Below, piece after piece: positions 8,663 through 18,348 of a stretch of 64,000 nucleotides of DNA; the stretch's first letter is position 1, and each line of letters begins with the position of its first letter. This stretch comes from Saccharopolyspora endophytica. Its GTDB lineage: Bacteria > Actinomycetota > Actinomycetes > Mycobacteriales > Pseudonocardiaceae. Where the stretch lies: assembly GCF_018070075.1 (NCBI RefSeq), contig NZ_JAGPXE010000003.1, forward strand, positions 372,001-436,000. The letters are read 5' to 3'. Below the pieces are notes generated by a model. It ran no database searches. It saw only the letters and a program-made list of their open reading frames with translations, and had not been told where the DNA came from. The translations under genes and the position numbers were made by a program.

Positions 8663-9817
8663 GTGGACCCGAACTTCGGCACCTACCAGCTCGCCGAGGA
8701 GCACGACGCGCTGCGCGAGGCGGTGCGCGCCCTCGCCGAGAAGGAGATCGCGCCCCACGCGGCGGAGGTCGACGAGCAGGAGCGCTACCCCAAGGAAGCG
8801 CTCGAAGCGCTGGTCAAGGCGGGTTTCGCCGCGACCCACATCCCCGAGGAGTACGGCGGCGAGGGCGCCGACTCGGTGGCCACCTGCATCGTCATCGAAG
8901 AGGTCGCGCGCGTGTGCGGCTCCTCCTCGCTGATCCCCGCGGTGAACAAGCTCGGCACCATGCCGATCATCCTGTCGGCCTCCGAGGACCTCAAGAAGCA
9001 GGTCCTGCCCTCGATCGCCAGCGGTGAGACCACCGCGTCCTACGCGCTGTCGGAGCGCGAGGCCGGCTCCGACGCCGCGGCGATGAAGACCCGCGCCCGC
9101 CTCGACGGCGACCACTGGGTGCTCAACGGCAGCAAGTGCTGGATCACCAACGGCGGAGTGTCGAAGTGGTACACGGTCATGGCCGTGACCGACCCCGAGA
9201 AGGGCGCCAACGGCATCAGCGCCTTCGCCGTGCACGCCGACGACCCGGGCTTCACCGTCGGGCCGAAGGAGAAGAAGCTCGGCATCAAGGGCTCCCCGAC
9301 CGTCGAGCTGTACTTCGAGGACGCCACCATCCCGGCCGACCGCATCATCGGCGAGCCGGGCACCGGGTTCAAGACCGCGCTCAAGACCCTGGACCACACG
9401 CGTCCCACGATCGGCGCGCAGGCCGTCGGCATCGCGCAGGGCGCGCTGGACCAGGCGCTGGCCTACGTCAAGGAGCGCAAGCAGTTCGGCAAGTCCATCT
9501 CCGAGTTCCAGGGCGTGCAGTTCATGCTCGCCGACATGGCGATGAAGGTGGAGTCGGCCCGCCAGATGGTCTACGTGGCCGCCGCCCGCGCCGAGCGCGG
9601 CGAGCCCAACCTCGGGTTCATCTCCGCCGCCGCGAAGTGCTTCGCCTCGGACGTGGCCATGGAGGTCACCACCGACGCGGTGCAGCTGTTCGGCGGCGCG
9701 GGCTACACCCGCGACTTCCCGGTCGAGCGCATGATGCGCGACGCCAAGATCACCCAGATCTACGAGGGCACCAACCAGGTCCAGCGCATGGTCATGGCGC
9801 GCAACCTGCTCAAGTGA
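8663..9817 (+). CDS. Acyl-CoA dehydrogenase (FadE25-like)
   Basis: A 384-residue FAD-dependent dehydrogenase that oxidises acyl-CoA to enoyl-CoA. It has the signatures YALSEREAGSDAAAM and, near the end, QIYEGTNQVQRMVMARNLL, with the catalytic base at E368. Substrate class (short-chain or branched) cannot be fixed by eye. It starts with GTG after a strong AGGGAGGG and ends in a strong terminator. The closest family known to me is mycobacterial FadE25. Confidence 0.93.
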   Translation: MDPNFGTYQLAEEHDALREAVRALAEKEIAPHAAEVDEQERYPKEALEALVKAGFAATHIPEEYGGEGADSVATCIVIEEVARVCGSSSLIPAVNKLGTMPIILSASEDLKKQVLPSIASGETTASYALSEREAGSDAAAMKTRARLDGDHWVLNGSKCWITNGGVSKWYTVMAVTDPEKGANGISAFAVHADDPGFTVGPKEKKLGIKGSPTVELYFEDATIPADRIIGEPGTGFKTALKTLDHTRPTIGAQAVGIAQGALDQALAYVKERKQFGKSISEFQGVQFMLADMAMKVESARQMVYVAAARAERGEPNLGFISAAAKCFASDVAMEVTTDAVQLFGGAGYTRDFPVERMMRDAKITQIYEGTNQVQRMVMARNLLK

Positions 9818-9827
9818 GGCCCTGACG

Positions 9828-9867
9828 CTGTTCGGCCCCGGTGGGACTGCCCGCCGGGGCCGAACAG
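9828..9867 (+). terminator. Hairpin terminator after acyl-CoA dehydrogenase
   Basis: CTGTTCGGCCCCGG (9828-9841) and CCGGGGCCGAACAG (9854-9867) form a perfect 14-bp stem with a 12-base loop, starting 10 bases after the stop codon. Confidence 0.85.
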
Positions 9868-9948
9868 TCCGAGCGGTCCGAGATGTCGGTTCTCCCGATC
9901 GCCGTGACACTGGTGCTTCCACGCTAGGTGTTCAACACGGGAGTCGCC

Positions 9949-10410
9949 ATGACCGCGCTTCGGAGCCTGCTCACACTGCTCGGCCGCATCGGGGTCGGGA
10001 TCATCCTCATCGCGCACGGGTGGCAGAAGCTCATGACCTGGGGCATTCCGGCCACGACCGAGAACTTCGGCAAGATGGGAATCCCCTTCCCGCACGTCGC
10101 CGCCTGGTACGCGACCATCGTGGAGCTCGCCGGCGGGATCCTGCTGATCCTCGGCATCGCGCTGCCGCTGGTCGGGCTGGCGGTGGCCATCGACATGGCC
10201 GGGGCGATCCTGTTCGTGCACCTGCCGCACGGCCTGTTCGCGCCCGAGGGCTTCGAGCTGCCCCTCGCCGTCGGCGCCGCCACCCTCGCGATGAGCTTCA
10301 ACGCCGGCACCTGGTCGGTCGACCACGGGCTGTTCGGTCGCCGCAAGAACCGCCGCCGGGCCGACGACGAGCCCGACACCCAGCAGTACCAGCAGGGCGA
10401 CTCCTACTGA
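9949..10410 (+). CDS. DoxX-family membrane protein
   Basis: A 153-residue protein with four hydrophobic segments. The DoxX hallmark GRIGVGIILIAHGWQKL occurs early, followed by VELAGGILLILGIALPLVG. The C-terminus is charged (RRKNRRRADDE) and cytoplasmic. DoxX proteins are linked to redox or thiosulfate-quinone chemistry, but most are uncharacterised. ATG 9949 is chosen because CGGGAG lies six to seven bases upstream. A GTG at 9928 has no such site. Its 3' end overlaps that of the convergent DUF1232 gene. Confidence 0.85.
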   Translation: MTALRSLLTLLGRIGVGIILIAHGWQKLMTWGIPATTENFGKMGIPFPHVAAWYATIVELAGGILLILGIALPLVGLAVAIDMAGAILFVHLPHGLFAPEGFELPLAVGAATLAMSFNAGTWSVDHGLFGRRKNRRRADDEPDTQQYQQGDSY

Positions 10411-10880
10411 GGCTCGCCGGGCTCGACCTCCCGCGGCTGCTCCCGGGCGGCGACGTAGTTGCCCGACTCCGCGTAGAGGCTGGTCAGCAACCAGCTCGCG
10501 ACGCCGATGTCATCACCGATGCCCAGCAGCGGCAGGAACTCCGGGATGAAGTCGATCGGCGAGACCAGGTAGACCAGGGCGATCAGCCACAGCAGCAACT
10601 GGTAGCGCGGGAGCTCCGGATTGCGACCGCGCGCGGTCGTGCCCACCATCGCCGGCACCGCGCGGATCCGGTCGATCGGCGACCCGGCCGCACCCGCTCG
10701 GTGCGCGCGCACCGCGGCCCGCACTGGTGACCGGCGCAGCCGTGCCACCAGGCCCGCGAGGCTGATGCCCAGTCCCGCGGCCATCAGGCCGACCGGCAGC
10801 AGCCAGCCTCCCGCGTCACCGCCGAGCACGACGGCCACCACCGCTCCGGCGATCAGCAGCACGACCCCGAACACGATCAC
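10404..10880 (-). CDS. DUF1232 membrane protein
   Basis: A 158-residue protein with two N-terminal membrane segments and the DUF1232 signature YLVSPIDFIPEFLPLLG, then GIGDDIGVASWLL. Function is unknown. GTG 10880 follows GGGGAG at five bases. It converges on doxX with a seven-base overlap of the 3' ends and faces away from murJ. Confidence 0.85.
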   Translation of the reverse strand: MIVFGVVLLIAGAVVAVVLGGDAGGWLLPVGLMAAGLGISLAGLVARLRRSPVRAAVRAHRAGAAGSPIDRIRAVPAMVGTTARGRNPELPRYQLLLWLIALVYLVSPIDFIPEFLPLLGIGDDIGVASWLLTSLYAESGNYVAAREQPREVEPGEPQ

Positions 10881-10994
10881 GCGCGCTCCCCTTCCGCAGG
10901 CGTTTGAATCAGCCTGCCACGGACCGGCTTCACCCGGCGAGACCGGGTGTTCCGTGGCACCTTCAGCATCGAACGCGCCGACGGGAGGGGCTAC

Positions 10995-12620
10995 GTGGTC
11001 GATCAGGCCGACACCGGTGTCCGACGACCTTCACTGGCCCGCGCGAGCGCGGCGATGGCGGTGGCCACCGCGAGCAGCAGGGTCAGCGGCCTGCTCGCCA
11101 AGGTGCTGCTGGTGGTGGTGCTCGGGCTGGGCACGGTCAACGACTCCTACACCGTGGCCAACACCCTCCCGACCGTGGTCAACGAGCTGCTGCTGGGCGG
11201 TGTGCTGACCAGCATCGCCGTTCCGCTGCTGGTGCGGGCTCAGCAGGAGGGATCGAAGCAGGGCGAGTCCTACGCGCAGTGGATGATCACCATGGGCGGC
11301 GTGCTGCTCGCGGTCGCCACCGCCGCGGCCGTCGCCTGCGCCGGACTGCTCACCGCGCTCTACCTGGGCGCCGACACCCGCGCCAACGCGGAGCTGACCA
11401 CGGCGTTCGCCTACCTGCTGCTGCCGGGCATCGTCTGCTACGGCATGTCGGCGCTGCTGCAGGCGATCCTCAACGTGCGCGGCGTCTTCGGCACTCCCGC
11501 GTGGGCTCCGGTGTTCAACAACCTCGTCGTCATCGCCACCGTGATCGTCTACGCGCTGGTGCCCGGGGAGATCTCCACCGACCCGGTGCGCATCGGCGAG
11601 CCGAAGCTCCTGGTGCTGGGCCTGGGAACGCTGGCGGGGATCACCACCCAGCTGCTGGTGATGGTGGTGTCGCTGCGGCGCAGCGGTTTCCGGTACCGGT
11701 GGCGCTGGGGCTGGGACCGGCGCCTCTCGGAGTTCGGCGGCCTGGCCGGGTGGGTCGTGCTCTACACGCTGATCAGCCAGGCCGGGATGGTCGTGATCAC
11801 CCGGGTCACCGCGCAGGGCACGCCGGGCAGCGTGGCGACGTTCAACTACGCCTGGCTGCTCTCCCAGGTCCCCTACGGCGTGCTCGGGGTGTCGCTGCTG
11901 ACGGCGTTGATGCCGCGTATCAGCGAAGCCGCCGCCGCGGGCAGGACGCGGGCGTTCGTCGACGACGTCGCGTGGGGGACGCGGATGACCGCGGTGCTGC
12001 TGATGCCGGTGAGCGCGCTGCTGGTGGTGGCAGGCGGGCCGTTGGCGGTGGCGTTCTTCTCGCTGGGCGCCAGCGACGTGGCCGCCGCCGGACGGCTCGG
12101 CTGGGCGCTGGCCGCTGCGGCGGCCGGGGTGGTGCCGTTCGGGATCACCATGCTCCAGCTGAGGGCGTTCTACGCGATGCACGACGCGCGCACCCCGACC
12201 TGGATCAACGCGATCATGGTCGTGGTGCGCAGCGCGCTGTGCTACCTCGTGCTGGCCGCGGTCGATCCGCAGGACCTGGTGCTCGGGGTGACGGCGGCGA
12301 TGTCGGCGAGCTTCCTGCTGGGAGCGGTGGTCGGCCAGGTCTGGCTGCGCGCCCGCATCGGATCGCTGCGCACGGGCGCGACGCTGCTGGGGTGCGTGCG
12401 CGCGCTGGTGGCCGGAGCCGCCGGAGCGCTGTGCTCTCTGGCGGTGCTCGCCGGGGTGCGGTCGCTGACCGGGCCGCTGAGCCCGATGGTCGACGCGTGG
12501 CTGGCGCTGGTGCTGCACGGGATCGTGGTGCTCGCGGTGAGCCTCGGGGTGCTGGCGCTGCTGCGGGCACCCGAGCTGAAGCCGGCCCTGCAGAAGCTGG
12601 GCCGGCTCGCTCGTCGCTGA
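10995..12620 (+). CDS. murJ: MurJ-like lipid II flippase (MviN family)
   Basis: A 541-residue polytopic membrane protein with about fourteen segments. The family blocks are visible: SRVSGLLAKVLLVVVLGLG, then LPTVVNELLLGGVLTS, and Arg residues in the predicted central cavity. MurJ flips lipid II for peptidoglycan synthesis. GTG 10995 has GGGAGGGG just upstream with short spacing. A GTG at 10947 would add 16 residues. It is adjacent and convergent to murT-gatD, giving a cell-wall group. It lacks the C-terminal pseudokinase seen in mycobacterial MviN. Confidence 0.88.
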   Translation: MVDQADTGVRRPSLARASAAMAVATASSRVSGLLAKVLLVVVLGLGTVNDSYTVANTLPTVVNELLLGGVLTSIAVPLLVRAQQEGSKQGESYAQWMITMGGVLLAVATAAAVACAGLLTALYLGADTRANAELTTAFAYLLLPGIVCYGMSALLQAILNVRGVFGTPAWAPVFNNLVVIATVIVYALVPGEISTDPVRIGEPKLLVLGLGTLAGITTQLLVMVVSLRRSGFRYRWRWGWDRRLSEFGGLAGWVVLYTLISQAGMVVITRVTAQGTPGSVATFNYAWLLSQVPYGVLGVSLLTALMPRISEAAAAGRTRAFVDDVAWGTRMTAVLLMPVSALLVVAGGPLAVAFFSLGASDVAAAGRLGWALAAAAAGVVPFGITMLQLRAFYAMHDARTPTWINAIMVVVRSALCYLVLAAVDPQDLVLGVTAAMSASFLLGAVVGQVWLRARIGSLRTGATLLGCVRALVAGAAGALCSLAVLAGVRSLTGPLSPMVDAWLALVLHGIVVLAVSLGVLALLRAPELKPALQKLGRLARR

Positions 12621-12621
12621 T

Positions 12622-13347
12622 CTACTTGCGGTTGCGCACGTGCACGCGGGTGCGTTCGGTGCGCAGCGCCTTGAGCTCGGGCGGGTCAGGCAGGGGTGCC
12701 AGCGGCTCGCCGATGGCCCATTCCAGCAGCAGGTCGGCCAGCTTCGGGTTCCGCGCGAGGACCGGGCCGTGCATGTAGGTGCAGATGACGTGGCCGGTGA
12801 CGGCGCCCTCGGCCTCGTCGTGGCCGTTGCCGGTGCCGCGCACCACCCTGCCCAGCGCGTGCGAGCCGGGGCCCAGCGTGGTGCGGCCGAGGTGGTTCTC
12901 GAACCCGGTGAGCATCCCGACCCCGCCCAGGGTGGACTGGGTGGTGACCTCGCCGATGGCTCGTCCCTTCCCGGGCTCGGTCGTGGCGTCGACGAGGCCC
13001 AGGCCTTCGTGGCGCTGCCCGTCGCCGGTGACGAAGCTCGTGCCCAGCACCTGCAGCCCGCCGCAGATGCCCAGCACCGGGACCCCGTGCTGCACCGCCC
13101 GGGCCAGGCCCCCGCCCCTGCGCAGGAAGCGGACGGCGGCGACCTGAGCGACGTCCTCTCCCCCACCGATGAGGTACAGGTCGCAGTCCTCGGGCACGGC
13201 GTCGTCGGAGGAGAGCACGGTGACCAGCTCGCTGCCGATCCCGCGCCAGCGGAGGCGTTGTGCCAGCACGATCGCGTTCCCGCGGTCGCCGTAGGTCCCG
13301 AGCAGGTCGGGCAGGACGAGGGCGATGCGGACTCGTTCTCCGGTCAT
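12622..13347 (-). CDS. gatD: Lipid II glutaminyl amidotransferase, glutaminase subunit
   Basis: A 241-residue class-I glutamine amidotransferase. The nucleophile is C95 in GICGGLQVLG and a YMHGPVLARNPKLAD block near the end supplies the histidine. GatD releases ammonia from glutamine, and MurT uses it to amidate D-iso-glutamate in lipid II. The ATG overlaps the murT stop as ATGA, so the two are translationally coupled. The stop lies one base from the convergent murJ stop. Confidence 0.95.
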   Translation of the reverse strand: MTGERVRIALVLPDLLGTYGDRGNAIVLAQRLRWRGIGSELVTVLSSDDAVPEDCDLYLIGGGEDVAQVAAVRFLRRGGGLARAVQHGVPVLGICGGLQVLGTSFVTGDGQRHEGLGLVDATTEPGKGRAIGEVTTQSTLGGVGMLTGFENHLGRTTLGPGSHALGRVVRGTGNGHDEAEGAVTGHVICTYMHGPVLARNPKLADLLLEWAIGEPLAPLPDPPELKALRTERTRVHVRNRK

Positions 13348-14738
13348 GTGCGGCTCCTGGTGAGCACGTCGCGGAAGGCGGTGTAGTTGGCGATGACGTC
13401 GGGAAGGCCGCCGAAGGTGCTGCCGAGGGCGACCTCGACCGTGGAGGCGACGTTGGCCTGCACCCCGGCGTAGCGCAGGCGGACCGCGAGGTCCAGAGCT
13501 CGGTCGCCCGCGACCTGGACGGGCCTGCCGCGCAGCATCTCGAAGTCGACGTCCCACAACCAGGAGACGTCGTAGCCGTCGGCTTCGCGGCTGTTGACCA
13601 CCAGGATCAGCGGTTCGTCGTTGCCGGAGACCAGGTCTAGCATCTCCAGCCAGCTGGCGGGGTTCTTGGCCAGCAGCAACCGGACCCGGCGTCCGCCGAG
13701 CCGGACGGTGTCGTAGCGTCCCGCAGCCTGCGAGATGCGTCGGATCCGGGCGAGCGCGGGGGCTTCCTCGCCGCCGAGGTGCAGCGCCGCGGCCAGGGCG
13801 AAGGTGGCGTTGACCCGGTTGACGTGCCCGGGCAGGGCCAGGGCGAGTTCGTGGTGGGTGCCGGCGGCGTCGAGGACTCCGGTGTCGGTGACCTTCCAGT
13901 CGGCCGCGGGCCGGGCCAGGCCGCACTGGCAGCGCCAGTCGCGGTCGACGTCGCCGATGAAGGCGCCGCACCGGGGGCAGTTCAGCGCGTCGTCGCGCCA
14001 CCGCACGCCACCCGAGACCCAGGTGACGTTGGGGTGGCCGGCGGCGGCGAAGACGATGTTGGGGTCGTCGCGGTTGGCGATGACCTGCGCGCCGGGGGCC
14101 TGGGCGAGGGCGCGTTGCAGGCTCGCGGCCACGGAGCGCACCTCACCGACCCGGTCGAGCTGGTCGCGGCTGAGGTTGAGCAGCAGGATCGCGGCGGGTT
14201 CGAAGCGGTCGGTGACCTGCGCCAGGTGCAGCTCGTCGACCTCCAGCGCGGCGAACGGGGCGTCGAGCCGGGTCAGCAGGGCCGCGACGTGGCCGTCGAG
14301 CATGTTCGCGCCGGTGGCGTTGCTGACGGCCGGGGTTTGCGCGCGCATGGCCTCGGCGACCATCTGGGTGGTCGTGGTCTTGCCGTTGGTGCCGGTGACC
14401 ATGACGACACGCCGACCGGTTGCCAACCGCTGCAGGAGGTTGGGTTGTAGCGTCAACGCGAGACGGCCACCGATCATGCCGCCGGAGCCGAGACCGAGGC
14501 GCTGCGACATCGAGGCGGCCATCCGCCCGGCGTTGATGGCCATGGTGGTGCGCAGGTCCATGCGGCCCGCTTCGGCGGGCTGCTGCTCCGGCGCGGGGAC
14601 GACCTTCCAGTGCTGGTCGACGCTCTGGCGCTGGTCAGGTGGCCGGTGCCGTCCGGTGCTCTGCTGCTCGGGCGCCTGGCGCTGGGCCGGCGTCTGGTCG
14701 ACCGATGGCTCGTCGGTGTCCCGCGTGGTGTCGGTCAT
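13344..14738 (-). CDS. murT: Lipid II isoglutaminyl synthase, MurT subunit
   Basis: A 464-residue Mur-ligase-type ATPase with the P-loop VTGTNGKTTTT (about 114-124) and the MurT zinc-ribbon insertion with C254, C257, C270 and C272. The C-terminal domain carries DVSWLWDVDFE with the catalytic aspartate. The first roughly 60 residues are a Gln/Pro-rich extension not needed by the fold. The start is still favoured because GGGGGGAGGGG precedes it at a good distance. The partner gatD overlaps by four bases. A 56-residue membrane peptide gene lies directly upstream. Confidence 0.93.
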   Translation of the reverse strand: MTDTTRDTDEPSVDQTPAQRQAPEQQSTGRHRPPDQRQSVDQHWKVVPAPEQQPAEAGRMDLRTTMAINAGRMAASMSQRLGLGSGGMIGGRLALTLQPNLLQRLATGRRVVMVTGTNGKTTTTQMVAEAMRAQTPAVSNATGANMLDGHVAALLTRLDAPFAALEVDELHLAQVTDRFEPAAILLLNLSRDQLDRVGEVRSVAASLQRALAQAPGAQVIANRDDPNIVFAAAGHPNVTWVSGGVRWRDDALNCPRCGAFIGDVDRDWRCQCGLARPAADWKVTDTGVLDAAGTHHELALALPGHVNRVNATFALAAALHLGGEEAPALARIRRISQAAGRYDTVRLGGRRVRLLLAKNPASWLEMLDLVSGNDEPLILVVNSREADGYDVSWLWDVDFEMLRGRPVQVAGDRALDLAVRLRYAGVQANVASTVEVALGSTFGGLPDVIANYTAFRDVLTRSRT

Positions 14739-14807
14739 GCGTCCCCTCCCCCCTCAGGCGGCCGTCGCACGCGGCACGCCGGGTCGGCTCAGGGCTGCGC
14801 GACACCG

Positions 14808-14978
14808 CTAATCGGCCGCACTAGGCCGCGCCGCCCTTCGCTTCCTGGCCAGTGTGGCCCGGCTGCGGCGAAACAGCGCGACGATCAATAGCAGGACACC
14901 GGTGGTGATGGCGGCTGGTCCGACCCAGCTGTCGAGTCCGGATTCGGCCGCGGCGTCCGCTTGAAGTGCGAAGAACAT
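14808..14978 (-). CDS. 56-residue single-span membrane protein
   Basis: A small gene on the murT strand: MFFALQADAAAESGLDSW, then a hydrophobic span VGPAAITTGVLLLIVALF and a basic tail rich in Arg and Lys, consistent with a cytoplasmic C-terminus. A GAAAGGGG stretch precedes the ATG. An in-frame ATG at 15014 would extend it but has a weaker context. It lies 69 bases before murT and could share its transcript. Function is unknown. Confidence 0.5.
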   Translation of the reverse strand: MFFALQADAAAESGLDSWVGPAAITTGVLLLIVALFRRSRATLARKRRAARPSAAD

Positions 14979-15353
14979 CGGGGTCCCCTTTCCGAAGGTC
15001 GGGGGTAGGGGCACGCGGGGTGAGTGCGGTCACGTCCATGGTCCGACCGCATCCCGGGGCTCAGCGGGGTTGACATGCCGGGGCTTCCCGCGATCGGGGA
15101 TCTTTCACCCGCACTGATTCCGCGAGGGCACGCTAGGTGATCAGCGCGCGGATTCAACAGATCAGAACCGGATTCATGATCTCCGGATGTTTTGGTGCGG
15201 CTGCTGAGGTTTGAGGCCGAACGGCGGATCATTCACGTCCCGCGGCTCACCCGTTGGGGTCTATTGCGGCGATACGCTCGGCGATCAACAAATGTGCAAT
15301 TACTCTCGGATTTGATCCCGACGGCGTCCGTCACGATCCGAAGGGAGCCGAAC
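14979..15353. other. Divergent intergenic region without a gene
   Basis: About 375 bases between two small membrane-protein genes that point away from each other. The only structure I see is loosely repeated GGATTCA words (around 15155 and 15170) in a more AT-rich stretch, probably holding both promoters. No convincing coding frame is present. Confidence 0.4.
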
Positions 15354-15455
15354 ATGACCGAACTCGTCCTGCTGCTGGGCTTTCTCGCCTTCGCCGGAAT
15401 CGGCTGGACCGCATGGGACATCCGCAACGATCTGCGCCGCCGCAAGCTCAAGTGA
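15354..15455 (+). CDS. 33-residue membrane peptide
   Basis: Short gene encoding MTELVLLLGFLAFAGIGW and a basic tail ending RRRKLK, a single membrane span with a cytoplasmic C-terminus. GAAGGGAG precedes the ATG by seven bases, and a 15-bp hairpin terminator follows within 25 bases. This supports a genuine independent transcript. No family is recognised. Confidence 0.55.
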   Translation: MTELVLLLGFLAFAGIGWTAWDIRNDLRRRKLK

Positions 15456-15476
15456 GAGGCGCTTCGGCGATCGCAG

Positions 15477-15517
15477 ACGGGGGACCCCGCCGGAGAGAGG
15501 AAGGCGGGGTCCCCCGT
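15477..15517. terminator. Bidirectional hairpin terminator
   Basis: ACGGGGGACCCCGCC (15477-15491) pairs perfectly with GGCGGGGTCCCCCGT (15503-15517) across 11 bases. It lies between the converging 33-residue gene and rpf and can serve both strands. Confidence 0.85.
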
Positions 15518-15549
15518 TCATGCGCACCCAGGTCCGAAGACGGGGTGGG

Positions 15550-16589
<1,040 letters not shown>

Positions 16590-17486
16590 TCAGTGCTGTT
16601 GCCCACGGACCGAAGACCCTGTTTCGCCCACCCGTTCGCGTTGCGGCTCGACCACGTACCGAGGGTCGCGGGCCGTCTCGCGGCCGGCTTCGAAGACGCC
16701 GAAGCGAGTCGCGATCGCCCCGAGGGTCAGGCACCCGCCTGCCGCGATCGCCGCCGCGCGACTGCGTCCGGCCACCAGCGCGAGCCCGGCGCCCACCGCG
16801 GTGGCCGCTCGCGCCGTTCGCAGCACCCTACCCGCGCGCCCGGTGCGGTAGGCCTCAGCCGCCAGCCCGAGCCGGGACTCCATGCGCCTGCTCGCGGCCA
16901 GCTCCAGCACCGATCCGGCCACCGCCATCCGCCGCGCGGGCCCGGACTCGGCGGGGGCGGCCACCATGCCCACCGCCCCCGCGCTGGACACAGCGCTCCC
17001 GGCGAACACGAACGGGAGCTCCCGGTAGCCCTCGTGCCAGCCCGGCACGGCCGTGTCGGACAGCAGCACGGCGGTGTAGGTGGTCATGGCCGGTGCGATC
17101 ACGCCCGCCACCACCCCGGCCGCGCGGCCGGGCAGCGGGAGCAGACCGGTGAGCTCGCTGGCCGCGGCAGCTCCGGCCAGGCCCGAGAACGGCGCGAGGA
17201 TCCACGATCCGACGCTCAGCGGCGAGGTCGGCTTGAGCACCCGCAGCATGGCCAGGAACCGCATCGGACGCCCCAGGTCGTGCACCAGGAAGCCGACGCT
17301 GGTGGTCGCGCCCACCGCCGCCGCCAGCCTGCCCGCGCGGGCCAGCCGCGGCCGTCCGGTGAGCTCGGCCAGCAGCGCCATCGTCGACGACGCCCCGGCC
17401 ATCCCGCCGAGGTAGAGGTAGGCGGGCACGTCCGGGACCTTCCACACCGGCTCCTTGAGGACCGGGCGGCCGTAGTAGAAGGTCAC
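16590..17486 (-). CDS. NrfD-type membrane subunit of formate dehydrogenase
   Basis: A 298-residue membrane protein of the NrfD/PsrC family. It begins VTFYYGRPVLKEPVWKVP and has about eight hydrophobic spans, with the family's YLYLGGMAGAS block in the first. It replaces the cytochrome-b FdnI as anchor and passes electrons to the quinone pool. The GTG start overlaps the stop of the iron-sulfur subunit by two bases, and GGAGGAG lies upstream. It is the third gene of the operon. Confidence 0.88.
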   Translation of the reverse strand: MTFYYGRPVLKEPVWKVPDVPAYLYLGGMAGASSTMALLAELTGRPRLARAGRLAAAVGATTSVGFLVHDLGRPMRFLAMLRVLKPTSPLSVGSWILAPFSGLAGAAAASELTGLLPLPGRAAGVVAGVIAPAMTTYTAVLLSDTAVPGWHEGYRELPFVFAGSAVSSAGAVGMVAAPAESGPARRMAVAGSVLELAASRRMESRLGLAAEAYRTGRAGRVLRTARAATAVGAGLALVAGRSRAAAIAAGGCLTLGAIATRFGVFEAGRETARDPRYVVEPQRERVGETGSSVRGQQH

Positions 17487-18346
17487 CTTCTCCTCCCGAG
17501 GAACGACCCGGCGATGAGCGCGGCGGCGGTGAGCGCGCCCGCGGCCGCGTGCCGCCACATCGAGGGCAGGTCGCGCGTGGTGACCACGGGATCGGGTGGC
17601 AGGCCGTAGACCTCGGGGTCGTCGAGCAGCAGGAAGAACGCCCCGTCTCCCCCGACGCCGTCGGTGGGCTCGTGGCCGTAGAGGCGGGCGCTGGTCACGC
17701 CCTGCTCGTGCAGTTCGTCGACCCGCATCGCGGCGCGTTCGCGCAGCTCGTCGAGGGGGCCGTACTGGATGGACTCGGTCGGGCAGGCGGTAGCGCAGGC
17801 GGGCATCAGCCCGGCTCCGAGGCGGTCCTGGCACATCGTGCACTTGGCGGCTCCGCCGGTGTCCGGACGGATGTCGATCACGCCGTAGGGGCAGGCCGGG
17901 ACGCAGTAGCCGCAGCCGTTGCACACGTCGTCCTGCACCAGCACCGTGCCGTGCTCGGTGCGGATCAGCGCCCCGGTCGGGCACACGTCCAGGCAGGCCG
18001 CGTGCGTGCAGTGCTTGCACACGTCGGAGGACATCAGCCAGCGCACCTGCTGCTCGTCCGGTGCGCCGAACTCGGGCATGCCCAGCTCGGCGGGGGTGCC
18101 GCTCTGCTCGACGAAGGCCACGTGCCGCCAGGTCGTGCCGCTGAGCGCCTCGGTGTTGTCGTAGGACATGCCGGTGAGGTCCATGCCGTCCTCGGGCAGC
18201 AGGTTCCACTGCTTGCAGGCGACCTCGCAGGCCTTGCAGCCGATGCACACGCTGGTGTCGGTGAAGAAGCCGGCGCGGGGCTGCGGCGGGTAGCCGGTCT
18301 CCCCCGCCGGGTCGGGCAGCGGTCCGGACAGCCGGTTGACGGTCAC
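17483..18346 (-). CDS. fdnH: Formate dehydrogenase iron-sulfur subunit
   Basis: A 287-residue four-cluster ferredoxin subunit. Cysteine groups are visible as CIGCKACEVAC, CKHCTHAACLDVC, CNGCGYCVPAC and CTMCQDRL...CATAC. A C-terminal membrane segment (about residues 262-282) anchors it, as in FdnH. It carries electrons from the catalytic subunit to the NrfD subunit. GTG start with AGGAGG six bases upstream. The start codon sits two bases after the stop of the catalytic gene. Confidence 0.93.
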   Translation of the reverse strand: MTVNRLSGPLPDPAGETGYPPQPRAGFFTDTSVCIGCKACEVACKQWNLLPEDGMDLTGMSYDNTEALSGTTWRHVAFVEQSGTPAELGMPEFGAPDEQQVRWLMSSDVCKHCTHAACLDVCPTGALIRTEHGTVLVQDDVCNGCGYCVPACPYGVIDIRPDTGGAAKCTMCQDRLGAGLMPACATACPTESIQYGPLDELRERAAMRVDELHEQGVTSARLYGHEPTDGVGGDGAFFLLLDDPEVYGLPPDPVVTTRDLPSMWRHAAAGALTAAALIAGSFLGRRR

Positions 18347-18348
18347 GT

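Noticed and set aside
11031-13166. A 711-codon minus-strand frame across murJ and gatD
   Set aside because: Composition typical of a shadow frame, and it overlaps two well-supported genes.
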